Source of the DNA: Chitinophagaceae bacterium
GTDB taxonomy: Bacteria; Bacteroidota; Bacteroidia; Chitinophagales; Chitinophagaceae
DNA: 40,758 nucleotides
Assembly (NCBI GenBank): GCA_947379895.1
Contig: CANCPA010000012.1
Location: 1 to 40,758, forward strand
Direction of reading: 5' to 3'
Notes under the pieces: model-generated
What the model was told of the DNA's origin: nothing
The model's input: the letters and a program-made list of their open reading frames with translations, nothing else
Databases searched by the model: none
In this document: positions 26,278-36,340 of the stretch, one piece after another
How positions within the stretch are numbered: position 1 is the stretch's first letter
Layout: every line of letters begins with the position of its first letter
Program-made: the position numbers and the translations under genes

Positions 26278-26809
26278 ACTTGTTTGCCCTATTATCCAAT
26301 CTGATTATTCTGCCAATATTAATTCAGTCATACTCTATCTCTTAGTGAAAATCATCTAACGGTGAAATGATATATAAAAGGTACACCCTTTCCACTCTAG
26401 AGGTTTAGCCTAATGAATAAAATGGGAATTCATCTATACATAAGGATGGAAGGGAAATGAATCTGCCTAATCTGAGTTGAAATCATTGTTGCTTTAGTTT
26501 TTTTGATGTTTTTTGGAAAAATGCCCCAGACTAGGAAAAAGAGATATCATTAACTCTCCTTAGGCTAGGCATTAAAATGACTAAAAAAGTTTAACCACAT
26601 AAGACACAATGAAAATAATAAATGAGGTAAAACGTTTTACTTTAAGTTCACATAGAATCTAGTGGAAAAGAAGGATTTTTTTTCTAGGTTTTCTTTCATA
26701 AACTTTAATATAATACCATGGACCTAATGTACCTATTTGGTATAATTTTATTATTTGTTTAGATTTTGCGGAAAATGTGTTTTTAATATAGAATATTAGA
26801 ACTCAATTT

Positions 26810-28195
26810 TTATTGAGTAGGACCTGAATCTACTGTTGCTTCTATTACCGCTTGAATATTTGTGGGTACATTACTAAAGAAATCATAGCCTGTGGCAGCC
26901 TCAATACTATCAACAGAAACACGGTAATAATCCCATGAATTAGCATTCACAGACTGGTTATTTGGCAAATCAATAGCAATTATCCTAGTAGAAGTAGATA
27001 CTCTATTTACATCATTGATTCCTACAGGTAATACAAGTGCTACTTTCCAATAATGGGCATAGACATTTATCTTGCCTTTATTGATTGTAAGACTATCACC
27101 ACCTTTACTACCATTACCTCCTGAACCGTAACCTCCTGCAATGATGTATAATTCATTCCCGGAAGTCATCAAATTCCGACAATAAGCCTCAAAACTTGAC
27201 CATACTTGTTGATTAAGTATCGGTGCTTGTGGTGTAATATTGGTCATAATAAAAGTAGCGCGATTGTCGGAATCAGAACCATCCCTGTCTTCAGATGGGC
27301 AAAGATGACCACGATCAAAACCACTATTTGTATAATTACTTGTAGTTACTTTATTATATCCTGAAGGTAATGTACTATCCGAAGTAAAACAATCGCATCT
27401 AGCAGAACTACCTTTCCATGCATTACTCAAGTGCCAACTACTCCAATTAGCCTCTCCATAACTGTTATTATAGGAAACGGTGTATTGACTTTTTGAAATA
27501 AGATAATTATTTGAATCTGATGGATTAGTGGTTGCATTGCTAGGATTTCCCATAGCCAAATTATTATCTCTTGTGGGAATGGTATCGGGAGTAACTACTG
27601 CACAGCCACAATTTGCGGTTGCTAAAGTTGATAAGGTTCTTTTTCCTCCGATGCCTGTAATAGAGATATCGTCTATATTTAATCTTCCACCACTCAATTT
27701 TCTTATTTGAAAGCGAATCTTGCCAATATGTGATTTAATAAAAGACACCATTCTGTAATCACTTTGCTTAGTAATTACACTATCACCTACACGTTGCCAA
27801 GTCTTTGCACTATCGGTAGAACTATATATTGCCCACACTGCAGGGGAATCATCCCCGTAAATAGCATGGTACAAAGAAATGACTTTTGTATTTCCACTAA
27901 CAAAATCAAAATCCATAGTTACTGTGCCTTGATTTGTAATGCGGAGGGATTTTGAACCATTTTTTTTATCTAAAATAGATTCTCCAATTAGGGCATCATC
28001 AAAAATCCAATTGCCAGAAGAAAGTGCCACCTTATTTGCTTGATACGAATCCTTACTACCTAGTTCAAAGGTTTCCTTCAATGGATTTACTGTTTGAGCA
28101 ATAGAATTTACACTTGCTGCAAATAAATTGAAGAAAAATAATGCCTTTAAAAGGCTGTCCCTTTTCTGCAATTGCAGTTTAAAGAGTATTATCAT
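26810..28195 (-). CDS. Secreted DNA/RNA non-specific endonuclease
   Basis: 461 residues. A signal peptide is seen in the first 34 residues (LLKALFFFNLFAASVNSIAQ). Residues about 35-185 look like a beta-sandwich (DFDFVSGNTKVISLYHAIYG, GRLNIDDISITG), an accessory binding module. The C-terminal half is the NUC endonuclease domain: NLAMGNPSNAT, SYNNSYGEANWSSWHLS, and the active-site block FDRGHLCPSEDR (DRGH, near 293-296) followed by TNITPQAPILNQQVW, whose Asn binds the metal. It should degrade extracellular DNA and RNA for nutrients. No T9SS sorting domain is visible at the end, so it is periplasmic or exported another way. Confidence 0.92.
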   Translation of the reverse strand: MIILFKLQLQKRDSLLKALFFFNLFAASVNSIAQTVNPLKETFELGSKDSYQANKVALSSGNWIFDDALIGESILDKKNGSKSLRITNQGTVTMDFDFVSGNTKVISLYHAIYGDDSPAVWAIYSSTDSAKTWQRVGDSVITKQSDYRMVSFIKSHIGKIRFQIRKLSGGRLNIDDISITGIGGKRTLSTLATANCGCAVVTPDTIPTRDNNLAMGNPSNATTNPSDSNNYLISKSQYTVSYNNSYGEANWSSWHLSNAWKGSSARCDCFTSDSTLPSGYNKVTTSNYTNSGFDRGHLCPSEDRDGSDSDNRATFIMTNITPQAPILNQQVWSSFEAYCRNLMTSGNELYIIAGGYGSGGNGSKGGDSLTINKGKINVYAHYWKVALVLPVGINDVNRVSTSTRIIAIDLPNNQSVNANSWDYYRVSVDSIEAATGYDFFSNVPTNIQAVIEATVDSGPTQ

Positions 28196-28211
28196 AAAGG
28201 TCAGTTTATTT

Positions 28212-28219
28212 CAAAAATA
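28212..28219 (-). promoter_or_regulatory. Possible -7 box of the endonuclease gene
   Basis: The minus strand reads TATTTTTG, a perfect TAnnTTTG, 16 bases before the start codon. No matching -33 TTG at 19-22 bases is obvious. Confidence 0.3.
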
Positions 28220-28330
28220 AAGGAAATTAGAATCAAGATTGCGAGTGCCACAAAAATATTCCCATATTTAAAATAAGCTTTTTAAGAAAAATCATAATTA
28301 GCAATAGACAATCTTATAGCCATTTGTATG

Positions 28331-31300
28331 CTATTCCTTAATGAATGTAATTAGGTTTGTTTTTCCATTAATTGTTTGTACACTCAAATGATAAACTCCT
28401 TTACCTAATTTACTCACCATCAAACTTGGATTAGTGGCATCTTTTACTTGCATGGATTTAATAATCCGTCCGCTATTATCAATCACTTCTATTTTATTGA
28501 TATGCTGACCCTTTATCATCAGTTTGTCTTTAGCAGGATTAGGATAAATAGTCATCGCATCATTTAGCATAGACTTTTCAGTTATGACACCTTTAGTTTT
28601 AAATACTCCTACAGTTTTGTAATTACCATCAAAAGCATTGATTGAAGTTATATCATCACTTAATTTTATTTCCTCTGTATTAAAATCTCCTTTTTTGTTA
28701 AATACTAACTCAAACAAGAGGGTACTATCGGCAAGTGTCTTAGGTTCACATGTAGCATCTACCCAAAGGAATGGTATTTTTCCATCTTCAATAAAATCTA
28801 GGTTGTAGTCGGCACCTATTTTGTTATTTTCAATCGCCTTTAACGCAAAAGCGTTCTTATTAAAATTCAAGGTGAATTGAATGCCCATAATTTGATTAAA
28901 ATTCTTGATTCTAATGGGAATCCTTACTTCATTTTCTAATTGATTGACTATGATGTCATCATTGTAAAGTTCTATTGGTGAATTGTTATTTACACCATTA
29001 CCTAATACTGCGGCATTCCAATCATAATTAACATCACCGAGTTTTACCCCAATAAAACTATTGATATTTGTATTCGCCTTTTGTCCAATCAGCGTGATAC
29101 TATCCCGATATGGGAAAGGCTTAGTGGGCACAGGAAAGGCATAACTACTATCAACAAATGTCCACAATCGATTCCCATTAAATTTCGTTAGCCTTTTTAA
29201 AATCAAAGACTTGATTAAGGCTATATCAGTACCATTCACAGAACCATCACTGTTAACATCTCCTGCAATTAATTTAAAAGGAGAATTTAATAATACCTTC
29301 TTTAAAATATGACTTTGTATTAAACTTATATCCGTACCGTTCACACCATTACTGACTAGTTTGTCATCATTTTTAAAAGCCGTAATTGTATAGTTATTAT
29401 TAGCTGAAACGTTCAGATTAAACGTTCCTTTAGCATCTAAAGTCGCCGTATTCTTACCATTTAGTAATAATGATACGGAAGGAATTATTATACCATTTGG
29501 ATTCTTGACAGTACCACTAATCCAAATATTTACATTAATAATTAATTTATTAGACAAAAGATTATTTGCTGTAGCACAACTTTGATTAGTTGTAACCAAA
29601 CAACTAATTGTATCATTATTTTTGAGTTGGTCAGTATTAAAAGATGAAGCATTAGCACCTACAATTGGCACACTATTTTTAATCCATTGATAGGTAGGCA
29701 TATCACTGATATTTTGAGTATTAGCAGTAAAGGTTACAGATTCATTGGCTAAAATTGTTGTTGAATTAGCTGCTATTTCCAAAGTAGGGGTGACGGTAGG
29801 GACAATAGATAATATCAAAGTTGCGCTACTATCACAACCTCTACTATTGCTTAAATGTGCGGTATAAGTACCCGATTGATTATAACTAGTGCCATTAAAT
29901 AGGTAAGAACTACCCAAGCAAATGGAAGCATTAGTGGTAGAATATGATGCCTTAAACACATGGAGTGAAACTTTATTAATAATACTATCACAACCTCCTT
30001 TAGCCCTCAATGTATCGATCATGATAGTGTCGTTTGTGTAGCTCTTTCCATTATAGAAAACGGTATAACAGCCGGATTTTGTGATATTGATTGTTCTAGA
30101 TTTAATCAAATTTGGAGTCAATTTTTTACTAGTGGCTACTAATGGATTGTTACATCTTGGATTAACTACAACTTTACAATAGACACTGTCAATGACAGTT
30201 AATGAATCAATATTTAAAATTGAATCTTGTGCATTATCAATAGCAACATTATTCTTATACCATTGAAAACTATAATCGGCACCTATATTATTCGCTTTAG
30301 CTTTAAAGCTAACTGTTGTATTAGGACAAACAGCATTTGTGGTTGCCGCAATACTAATACTTGGCAAACCTGATTGTTGGACAGCAATTGTATTTGTTTT
30401 TGCGGTACAACCATTATTATCAGTCACTAATGCATAATAATTACCATTTGAAGTAGGTATATAATTAGAATCAACTCTACTTAATTGTGATATTTTGAAG
30501 ACATAATTATTTTGTGCGTCGCATACATAAACGTTATTTCCTTTTTTGTCAACAGCTAATCCATACAAAGCACTAATTGGAATAGTTCCTCCTACTGTAA
30601 TACCTGAAGTAGCACCTTTTAACCATTTAACTACTCTTTGTTTTCCAAATTCTGCGATATATAAAGTTTTCTGTGCATCAAAACAAAGGCTAGTAGGGTT
30701 AAATAATACACCTGCACCCGCAAATGTTTCGCCCGATGTTGCACCTGGTGCCCATTTTTGTACTCTATTATTGTAATAATCAGCCACATAAACGTATCCG
30801 GAATCATCAACCGTGATTCCTCTAGGACCATTGAGTTGATTGGCAGCACCGCCTGCACCATTTCCTCCCGCTACTGTAATACCTTCAACAGCACCCGGTG
30901 CCCATTTTTGAACACGATGATTATCTACATCAGAAACGTAAACATTACCTATACTATCTACAAAGATTCCTGTAGGAGATATGACCTGATTGGCTGCACT
31001 GCCTGAAAAGTGCCCTCCTGCTACAACTACACCTTCTGCTGCTCCCTTTACCCACTTTTGTACTCTATGGGCATAATAGTCTCCCACATAAACGGTATAA
31101 TCCTTATCTACAAAAACAGAAGATGGATTGACCTGATTTGCCGCATATCCATTTACATGTCCACCCGCAACAGTACTTCCGGCTACCGCATTTGAATTCC
31201 ATTTTTGCACCCTATCATTGTTAAAATCTGCTATATATACAGCCCCATCTTTATCTACCGAAATATCACTCGGACTAGATAATTGGTTAGCAGCATATCC

Positions 31301-32833
31301 AATACCATTCCCCCCTGCTACTGTTTTATTGCCAGATACTGGAATTAAAGAATAATTAACTTGCTTTACAACATCATTTCCATTTTTCCAAATAACGGAT
31401 TCAATGCCCGATACTCCCCTCAATTTAAGCGTATCAAAACCTGAACAATTACTACCTACGCTAGAAAAGCTTACTGAAGGTAGTTTATCAAGACCAATTA
31501 TTAGTCTAGGATTGATGACTGTTACACCCGCAGCACATGCAGAATTACTAGTAACCTTACATTGATAAGTAGCAGATGTTACTATTGAATCCGTATAAGT
31601 TTTGCTTGTTGCCCCCGAAATAATGGTGTCATTTCTATACCATTGATAGGTTGGAGTCAAACCTGTTTCCGTTGCATTTGCCGAAAAGGTAACTTTTGTA
31701 CCTACACAATAAAACTTATAGTCCACTTTTCCACTTTGTAGATATTGATCAGGGGATATGATAGCGGCATTTACGGTAGGAGTAATGACACTATTTACTA
31801 ATATTGAATCTGTTTTTGTAAGTGGGCAGCTACCTTTTGAAGATGAAAAAGGTAAGGAATAAGTGATGGCATATTTACCACTTAAACCTGCAGGATTAAA
31901 TTTTCCGTTCACTACCTGATTGCCACTCCATGTGCCACCCTTTGTACCAATTATAAATGTTGATAAATCTATTTCACCACCACCACTACAGATTGCAGCT
32001 GATGGGGGAATCCAAGAGGGATCGGGAATGTCACCCCCAGTAAGGATTGGTAAACTAGTAGAATCTATTTTAGGAGTTGCAGCATAATATAAAGCAGAAG
32101 TGGTATAGCTTTTCCAATTGGCTGGATTATTTATGCGGACAAGCCAGTCTTTTTGATTGGCAGCAGTTAATAAGCCATTGTACTTATAAAACAAATACTT
32201 TCCAGTAGAAGGTGCGATACTAAAGCAATCTAATTCCGGATATGCACCTGAAGCTCCTAAAGTAGATTGCAAAGACTGCCATTGTGTACTATTAAAACCT
32301 GTAATGATTCTACCATTATTGCCAGGAAAGGTAGCGATAGCTTTTATTCCTCCTCCTGTGACAGTGCAACCATAAATAGGATCTGAAGACCAAACACCAT
32401 CTTGTGCAATAAAAAAGTTATCACCTGTAGCCTCTAAATTAAATTTTGCGGCAGTAACACCTGTAGCTAAGTCGCTCATCGCCCATGAAGAATCGGGATA
32501 AGTGAATTTTACTATATCGCCTGATGTATTTCCTGTGCGAAGAGTTAATACTGTTCCTGCGGGAATTGTTCCTCCTACTCTTTTCATTTTTACGCCACCC
32601 TCTGCACTCGTCCAAGTACTATCGCTACAATTTGCGTAGCCATTATCTGTCAATTGAATTTCGGTACCACTAGTTATATTTTTGAAACAAACGAAGGTTA
32701 TTTCATCTTGAGTCGTTTTATTGACAGCTACATTCACTCCAAGAATGGCAATATCACCACGGTTTAATATAGTTTGGGCAGATATATCTTTTATAAAAGC
32801 CAATGTTATTATAAACAGAAATATTTGTTTCAT
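28331..32833 (-). CDS. Giant T9SS-secreted protein with NHL repeats and a dockerin/cohesin-like C-terminus
   Basis: 1500 residues. Signal peptide 1-19 (ending DISAQ). About 20-270 is a beta-rich domain (RGDIAILGVN, TEIQLTDNGY) frequent at the N-terminus of Bacteroidota secreted proteins. Ig/PKD-like units with PTYQWYRN follow at 290-450. NHL-type propeller repeats lie at about 506-777, each with GGNG-YAANQL, a D-G-VYIAD strand and NRVQKW. Then come another Ig unit, Cys-rich GCDS repeats (about 940-1040) and an Ig unit. Near 1100-1160 is a CNA/carboxypeptidase-regulatory-like module; 1160-1220 is dockerin-like (GDVNSDGSVNGTDIALIKS); 1280-1395 is cohesin-like; 1425-1500 is the T9SS type A sorting domain (MTIYPNPAKDKL). 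It is surface-attached or released; ligand unknown. Confidence 0.9.
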   Translation of the reverse strand: MKQIFLFIITLAFIKDISAQTILNRGDIAILGVNVAVNKTTQDEITFVCFKNITSGTEIQLTDNGYANCSDSTWTSAEGGVKMKRVGGTIPAGTVLTLRTGNTSGDIVKFTYPDSSWAMSDLATGVTAAKFNLEATGDNFFIAQDGVWSSDPIYGCTVTGGGIKAIATFPGNNGRIITGFNSTQWQSLQSTLGASGAYPELDCFSIAPSTGKYLFYKYNGLLTAANQKDWLVRINNPANWKSYTTSALYYAATPKIDSTSLPILTGGDIPDPSWIPPSAAICSGGGEIDLSTFIIGTKGGTWSGNQVVNGKFNPAGLSGKYAITYSLPFSSSKGSCPLTKTDSILVNSVITPTVNAAIISPDQYLQSGKVDYKFYCVGTKVTFSANATETGLTPTYQWYRNDTIISGATSKTYTDSIVTSATYQCKVTSNSACAAGVTVINPRLIIGLDKLPSVSFSSVGSNCSGFDTLKLRGVSGIESVIWKNGNDVVKQVNYSLIPVSGNKTVAGGNGIGYAANQLSSPSDISVDKDGAVYIADFNNDRVQKWNSNAVAGSTVAGGHVNGYAANQVNPSSVFVDKDYTVYVGDYYAHRVQKWVKGAAEGVVVAGGHFSGSAANQVISPTGIFVDSIGNVYVSDVDNHRVQKWAPGAVEGITVAGGNGAGGAANQLNGPRGITVDDSGYVYVADYYNNRVQKWAPGATSGETFAGAGVLFNPTSLCFDAQKTLYIAEFGKQRVVKWLKGATSGITVGGTIPISALYGLAVDKKGNNVYVCDAQNNYVFKISQLSRVDSNYIPTSNGNYYALVTDNNGCTAKTNTIAVQQSGLPSISIAATTNAVCPNTTVSFKAKANNIGADYSFQWYKNNVAIDNAQDSILNIDSLTVIDSVYCKVVVNPRCNNPLVATSKKLTPNLIKSRTINITKSGCYTVFYNGKSYTNDTIMIDTLRAKGGCDSIINKVSLHVFKASYSTTNASICLGSSYLFNGTSYNQSGTYTAHLSNSRGCDSSATLILSIVPTVTPTLEIAANSTTILANESVTFTANTQNISDMPTYQWIKNSVPIVGANASSFNTDQLKNNDTISCLVTTNQSCATANNLLSNKLIINVNIWISGTVKNPNGIIIPSVSLLLNGKNTATLDAKGTFNLNVSANNNYTITAFKNDDKLVSNGVNGTDISLIQSHILKKVLLNSPFKLIAGDVNSDGSVNGTDIALIKSLILKRLTKFNGNRLWTFVDSSYAFPVPTKPFPYRDSITLIGQKANTNINSFIGVKLGDVNYDWNAAVLGNGVNNNSPIELYNDDIIVNQLENEVRIPIRIKNFNQIMGIQFTLNFNKNAFALKAIENNKIGADYNLDFIEDGKIPFLWVDATCEPKTLADSTLLFELVFNKKGDFNTEEIKLSDDITSINAFDGNYKTVGVFKTKGVITEKSMLNDAMTIYPNPAKDKLMIKGQHINKIEVIDNSGRIIKSMQVKDATNPSLMVSKLGKGVYHLSVQTINGKTNLITFIKE

Positions 32834-33002
32834 TTTAAGAGTTATATATTAATGAAGTAAGTGATTAACTACAATAATAAGTAAACTTTATGAAATCTGT
32901 TAAATTGGGTGCATTGCAATTAAATATTTATAATAAAATAACTAATATAAACGAATCGTGCTCATTTTCTAAATGAATCATGATGTATTCATATTGAATT
33001 AT

Positions 33003-33629
33003 TTATCCACGTTTTGTTCCTACAGCAACAAATAGTCTTCCTCCAACTTTGCTTTCTTTAACTGGCAGATATTCTTTATTGAAATGATTGGTTTTAGATT
33101 TAAGGGCTTGCCAAATTTTTCTATTGAGGTCTGCTTTAGCAATTTTTTCAACAAGCCAAGTATTAAAGTCCCGTTTTTCAGCAAAAACATCAACGATCAC
33201 AATCTTCCCATCCTTTTTCAGTAGCTCTAATAAGTTATTAAGAACTATTTCCCAATCAGGTATCACCGATAATCCTAACACACAAATTACCCTGTCAAAG
33301 CGTATTTTTTCATTTAAGCATTGCTCTAAATAGGGTAGTGTTAGCATTCTTGCATCTGCCTTAAATAGGGAAATATTGTTCCAGTTATTTTTTTCAATTA
33401 AGCGTTGACTTTTTTTGAGCATTCCACTTGAGTAGTCTGTTCCATATAAATAAAAATCCTTGTTACTTGATTTTAAGTGTCTAAAGTTTGCACCGGTACC
33501 GCAGGCTACGTCGAGAATTGTTTGTTTGTCATCGATGTCTAATAATTCTATTGCTCTTTTACGACTTTCAAAATATAGTTTCTCTAAGGAATTGTCATAA
33601 AATTCAGAGAAAACGTCATACCATTTCAT
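33003..33629 (-). CDS. Class I SAM-dependent methyltransferase
   Basis: 208 residues. The SAM-binding motif I is ILDVACGTGANFRHL (about 38-52), followed by LYGTDYSSGMLKKSQ (motif II region), LFKADARMLTLPY (motif III) and FDRVICVLGLSVIPDW. A helical N-terminus (MKWYDVFSEFYDNSLEKLY) matches the UbiE/MenG-like or related small-molecule methyltransferases, but the substrate cannot be told from the sequence. It lies 39 bases after the S41 peptidase gene on the same strand and may be the last gene of a three-gene unit with it and the CPBP protease. Confidence 0.88.
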   Translation of the reverse strand: MKWYDVFSEFYDNSLEKLYFESRKRAIELLDIDDKQTILDVACGTGANFRHLKSSNKDFYLYGTDYSSGMLKKSQRLIEKNNWNNISLFKADARMLTLPYLEQCLNEKIRFDRVICVLGLSVIPDWEIVLNNLLELLKKDGKIVIVDVFAEKRDFNTWLVEKIAKADLNRKIWQALKSKTNHFNKEYLPVKESKVGGRLFVAVGTKRG

Positions 33630-33668
33630 ACAATTATTTTATTTACTTAAAAGTGATATTTTTTTTTA

Positions 33669-35120
33669 TTAGTTCAGTATTTTTAAAGCCTCTTTAATCC
33701 ATTCATATTCAGGAATACTATTGTCAAAATAATAATCGGGTTGAATACCATAATCATCAATTGCCATTTCAGGCATTCTATAACTTCTAGAAGTTGTATA
33801 AGCCAATTTGAAATTTTTGCTAGGGCATGTTACATAATTTAGATTAGAAAAGTCTAATGCACCATAAGTCCTTTTTCCAAATAGTTTTACTTTTTGGCTT
33901 TGTTTGGCCATTAAAATAAATTGTTCGGCAGTGCTTGCATTAGCATTGTCAATTAGGACGGCTATTTTTTTAGGATTCTCAAAAGTAGTTGGTAATGTAT
34001 CCATAGAATATGTTAATCCACCATCATTCAAGTTTACATAGTTTCCAATATTGGCGTCTAATTTCTTTTTGACATCTCTGAATTCTTGCTTTTCCTTTTC
34101 TGTAAAACCATCTATTTTAACTATCCAATCATATCTAGCATTGTTTAGCGGCGTTGACAGAAAATCAATCCACATAGTTCTAATTGGATTGGTATATAAA
34201 TAGGGCGTAATTGCTTGAAAACATCTATCGGCTCCACCACCATTTCCACGAATATCAATTATCAAATTTTTTGTACTAGTCAATAACGTTTGATTTGATT
34301 TTACAATACTATCGACTGTTTTAATATAGCTATCATCAAAGGATGGTATACGCATCAATACTGTTTGTTCGTTTATTTTCGTTATAAATGGGTTCTTTGC
34401 TGATAAAGCGGATATTTCTATTTCTAATTGATCGTCAGCTTTAATGGCAGGAGCAACCCTTTTCCAATAAATTTCGAATGCTTTTAAATAATTACTGCCT
34501 ATTATCTTGCAAGAGTCGAATCTTTTATTGGCAGGAGTATGGTCGCCCATATAAAAAGCACTTCTTTCAATTAACTTTTGGTTGATAGGAAAGCGAAATT
34601 TTATTTCACCTTGTTTCCACGTAGGGTTTTTGGAATTGATAATAAACCCAATATATTCTTCGTTAATTTTCTTTATTGCTATTTCGTAAATACCATTCGA
34701 CCAAACCCCTTCCATTGAATTAGGTGGTAAAGAATTTGCATAATCCTTGAAAGTAGAAATGTTAAAGGCTAAATTGTTTTCAATAGCAGGAAAAATAGGT
34801 TGTTTAGCATTAATTGGAGGACTTTTTGTTTGATCTTCCAAACAAACTATCAAATGTCCTTTTCTATAAAACTTAATCCAATTATTTAAGGATGTTAAAC
34901 ATTGAAATACATCTTTAGTCTTGATAAATTCCTTTTCCCATTTTTTATTGTTTAATTCAATTGCTAGTTTGCCATATTTCTCGATATAATACGGATACCC
35001 TGCATCGTTTTCTTCAAATGTTTTCTTAACCCATTTGTATTCTTCCATGCAATTGCAATTTTGAGCAAATGTTGGCAACGTAATACATATATAAAATAGT
35101 ATTAAAATTATACTTTTCAT
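33669..35120 (-). CDS. S41 family (tail-specific-like) peptidase, exported
   Basis: 483 residues. Signal peptide 1-19 (ILFYICITLPTFAQ). The N-terminal 240 residues are an accessory region with an early Cys pair (NCNCMEEY). The catalytic core starts with FITKINEQTVLMRIPSFDD and LIIDIRGNGGGADRCFQ (near 285-300), the substrate-binding strand of S41 enzymes; the nucleophile serine lies in DNANASTAEQFILMA (near 391). The catalytic Lys should be in the following KLFGKRTYGALDF stretch, as in the family. No PDZ domain is obvious, unlike CtpA. It probably works in the periplasm on peptides; the target is unknown. Confidence 0.88.
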   Translation of the reverse strand: MKSIILILFYICITLPTFAQNCNCMEEYKWVKKTFEENDAGYPYYIEKYGKLAIELNNKKWEKEFIKTKDVFQCLTSLNNWIKFYRKGHLIVCLEDQTKSPPINAKQPIFPAIENNLAFNISTFKDYANSLPPNSMEGVWSNGIYEIAIKKINEEYIGFIINSKNPTWKQGEIKFRFPINQKLIERSAFYMGDHTPANKRFDSCKIIGSNYLKAFEIYWKRVAPAIKADDQLEIEISALSAKNPFITKINEQTVLMRIPSFDDSYIKTVDSIVKSNQTLLTSTKNLIIDIRGNGGGADRCFQAITPYLYTNPIRTMWIDFLSTPLNNARYDWIVKIDGFTEKEKQEFRDVKKKLDANIGNYVNLNDGGLTYSMDTLPTTFENPKKIAVLIDNANASTAEQFILMAKQSQKVKLFGKRTYGALDFSNLNYVTCPSKNFKLAYTTSRSYRMPEMAIDDYGIQPDYYFDNSIPEYEWIKEALKILN

Positions 35121-35207
35121 GATGTTTCAAATTAGTTTTAAAACTCTGTGACCTTTTAGAGTTGAAAATAGAATTGTTTTTATTTTTAGGGACCGAGGTA
35201 CGAGCCC

Positions 35208-35942
35208 TTATAAAAATAATCTTGCAATCGGTAATGATGCGTTGAAAATGTTGTGAAATATTATTGCAGGTATGATACTTTCTCCTTTTTCCTTTAAATA
35301 AGTCATAAAGGCACCTAAAATAAAAGTCAATAAGAATCCTTCCATATAAAATTGGAGATGATGCTTTTCATCAAAATATACGGCATGACCAACACCGAAT
35401 AATACTGCCTGAATGAATGAGCCGATTCCTAATTGAGCCCCTAATATATTTCGTTTAGTGATAAACACCGCATTGAGAAGACCTAGAAGAATGCCTCTAA
35501 ATATTAATTCTTCCGATAGTCCTGGCATTGTTAATTGAAAAAACAAATATTCTTTGGTTTTATCTACTTCACTGAGTGTATTGATTTGAATAAAGTTGTA
35601 GGCCAAACTGATTGCAGTTAATATCGTAAAGGGCAACCATACAGATTTGTTTATTTTAAAAGTAAAACCTGCCTCTTCTTTCGTTAAAAATGAAAAAAAA
35701 TAGATAAATAATAGGGCTACAAATAGACTCAATATCTTTCCTTGCCAATTCCAATTCAGTTTTTCAAGTATTGGAAGGGTTGGAATAAATAATATAGCAA
35801 TGGTGAGAAAGAAAAACAAGGAAAATACAATCAATAGATACTTCTTTTGTGATTTGGTAAATAGCATTGCAATGATGCATAGTAATAGGGATATTCCTAA
35901 ATGAATACTGACGATAGCAAAAGTTTGTAAAATTTCATTCAT
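35208..35942 (-). CDS. CPBP family intramembrane glutamic endopeptidase
   Basis: 244 residues with about seven membrane segments. The family motifs appear in order: SEELIFRGILLG (EExxxR, near 146-157), FGVGHAVYF (second metal/His motif), and FHNIFNAS near the C-terminus. These Rce1-like proteases cut within the membrane; bacterial members process prenylated or bacteriocin-related peptides, but no such partner is nearby. The S41 peptidase gene follows 87 bases downstream on the same strand, then the methyltransferase, so the three may be co-expressed. Confidence 0.9.
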   Translation of the reverse strand: MNEILQTFAIVSIHLGISLLLCIIAMLFTKSQKKYLLIVFSLFFFLTIAILFIPTLPILEKLNWNWQGKILSLFVALLFIYFFSFLTKEEAGFTFKINKSVWLPFTILTAISLAYNFIQINTLSEVDKTKEYLFFQLTMPGLSEELIFRGILLGLLNAVFITKRNILGAQLGIGSFIQAVLFGVGHAVYFDEKHHLQFYMEGFLLTFILGAFMTYLKEKGESIIPAIIFHNIFNASLPIARLFL

Positions 35943-36093
35943 TGTTTATTATTAATTTAAATCCTTTACCTAATTGAATTATTGCCGCAATTTAGGCGTT
36001 CACAATTTTATGTTTCTATTTTTTGGGTTAAAGCGTACGATTTACTGTTTGAACCGTTATAATTTGTAATTGAAGAATTTTGAAGGGGTAATA

Positions 36094-36294
36094 ATGGTTA
36101 AGAAAATTTATAAAAGGTTTTCCTTAAACAGGGGCTTTCTCTATCAAATAGTAAGTGAGCATCAAACTTACAGGGTGCAAAAAACTGACTTTTCTTACCA
36201 CTACTATTCTGATTTTGGGAACCATTATTTCAACCTTTTTTATGCCTGTGATTACCCCATTCTAATTGATAATCACCTCATTCAAATTGATTAA
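36094..36294 (+). CDS. Possible small hypothetical protein
   Basis: A 66-residue frame from the ATG at 36094 (or 74 from 36070) rich in Tyr, Phe and His (SYHYYSDFGNHYFNLFYACDYP), basic at its start. I recognise no family. It stands alone on the plus strand between two minus-strand units, directly before the 42-bp tandem array, and no ribosome-binding site is evident. It could easily be a chance frame in AT-rich DNA. Confidence 0.25.
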   Translation: MVKKIYKRFSLNRGFLYQIVSEHQTYRVQKTDFSYHYYSDFGNHYFNLFYACDYPILIDNHLIQID

Positions 36295-36340
36295 AACTAT
36301 GGAATTTAGCGCCAAAAGGGTGTTTTTCCTCATCAAATAG

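Noticed and set aside
30546-31195. Several plus-strand frames inside the NHL region
   Set aside because: They are antisense to the NHL repeats and stay open because of the repeated codon pattern; no start signals or family similarity.
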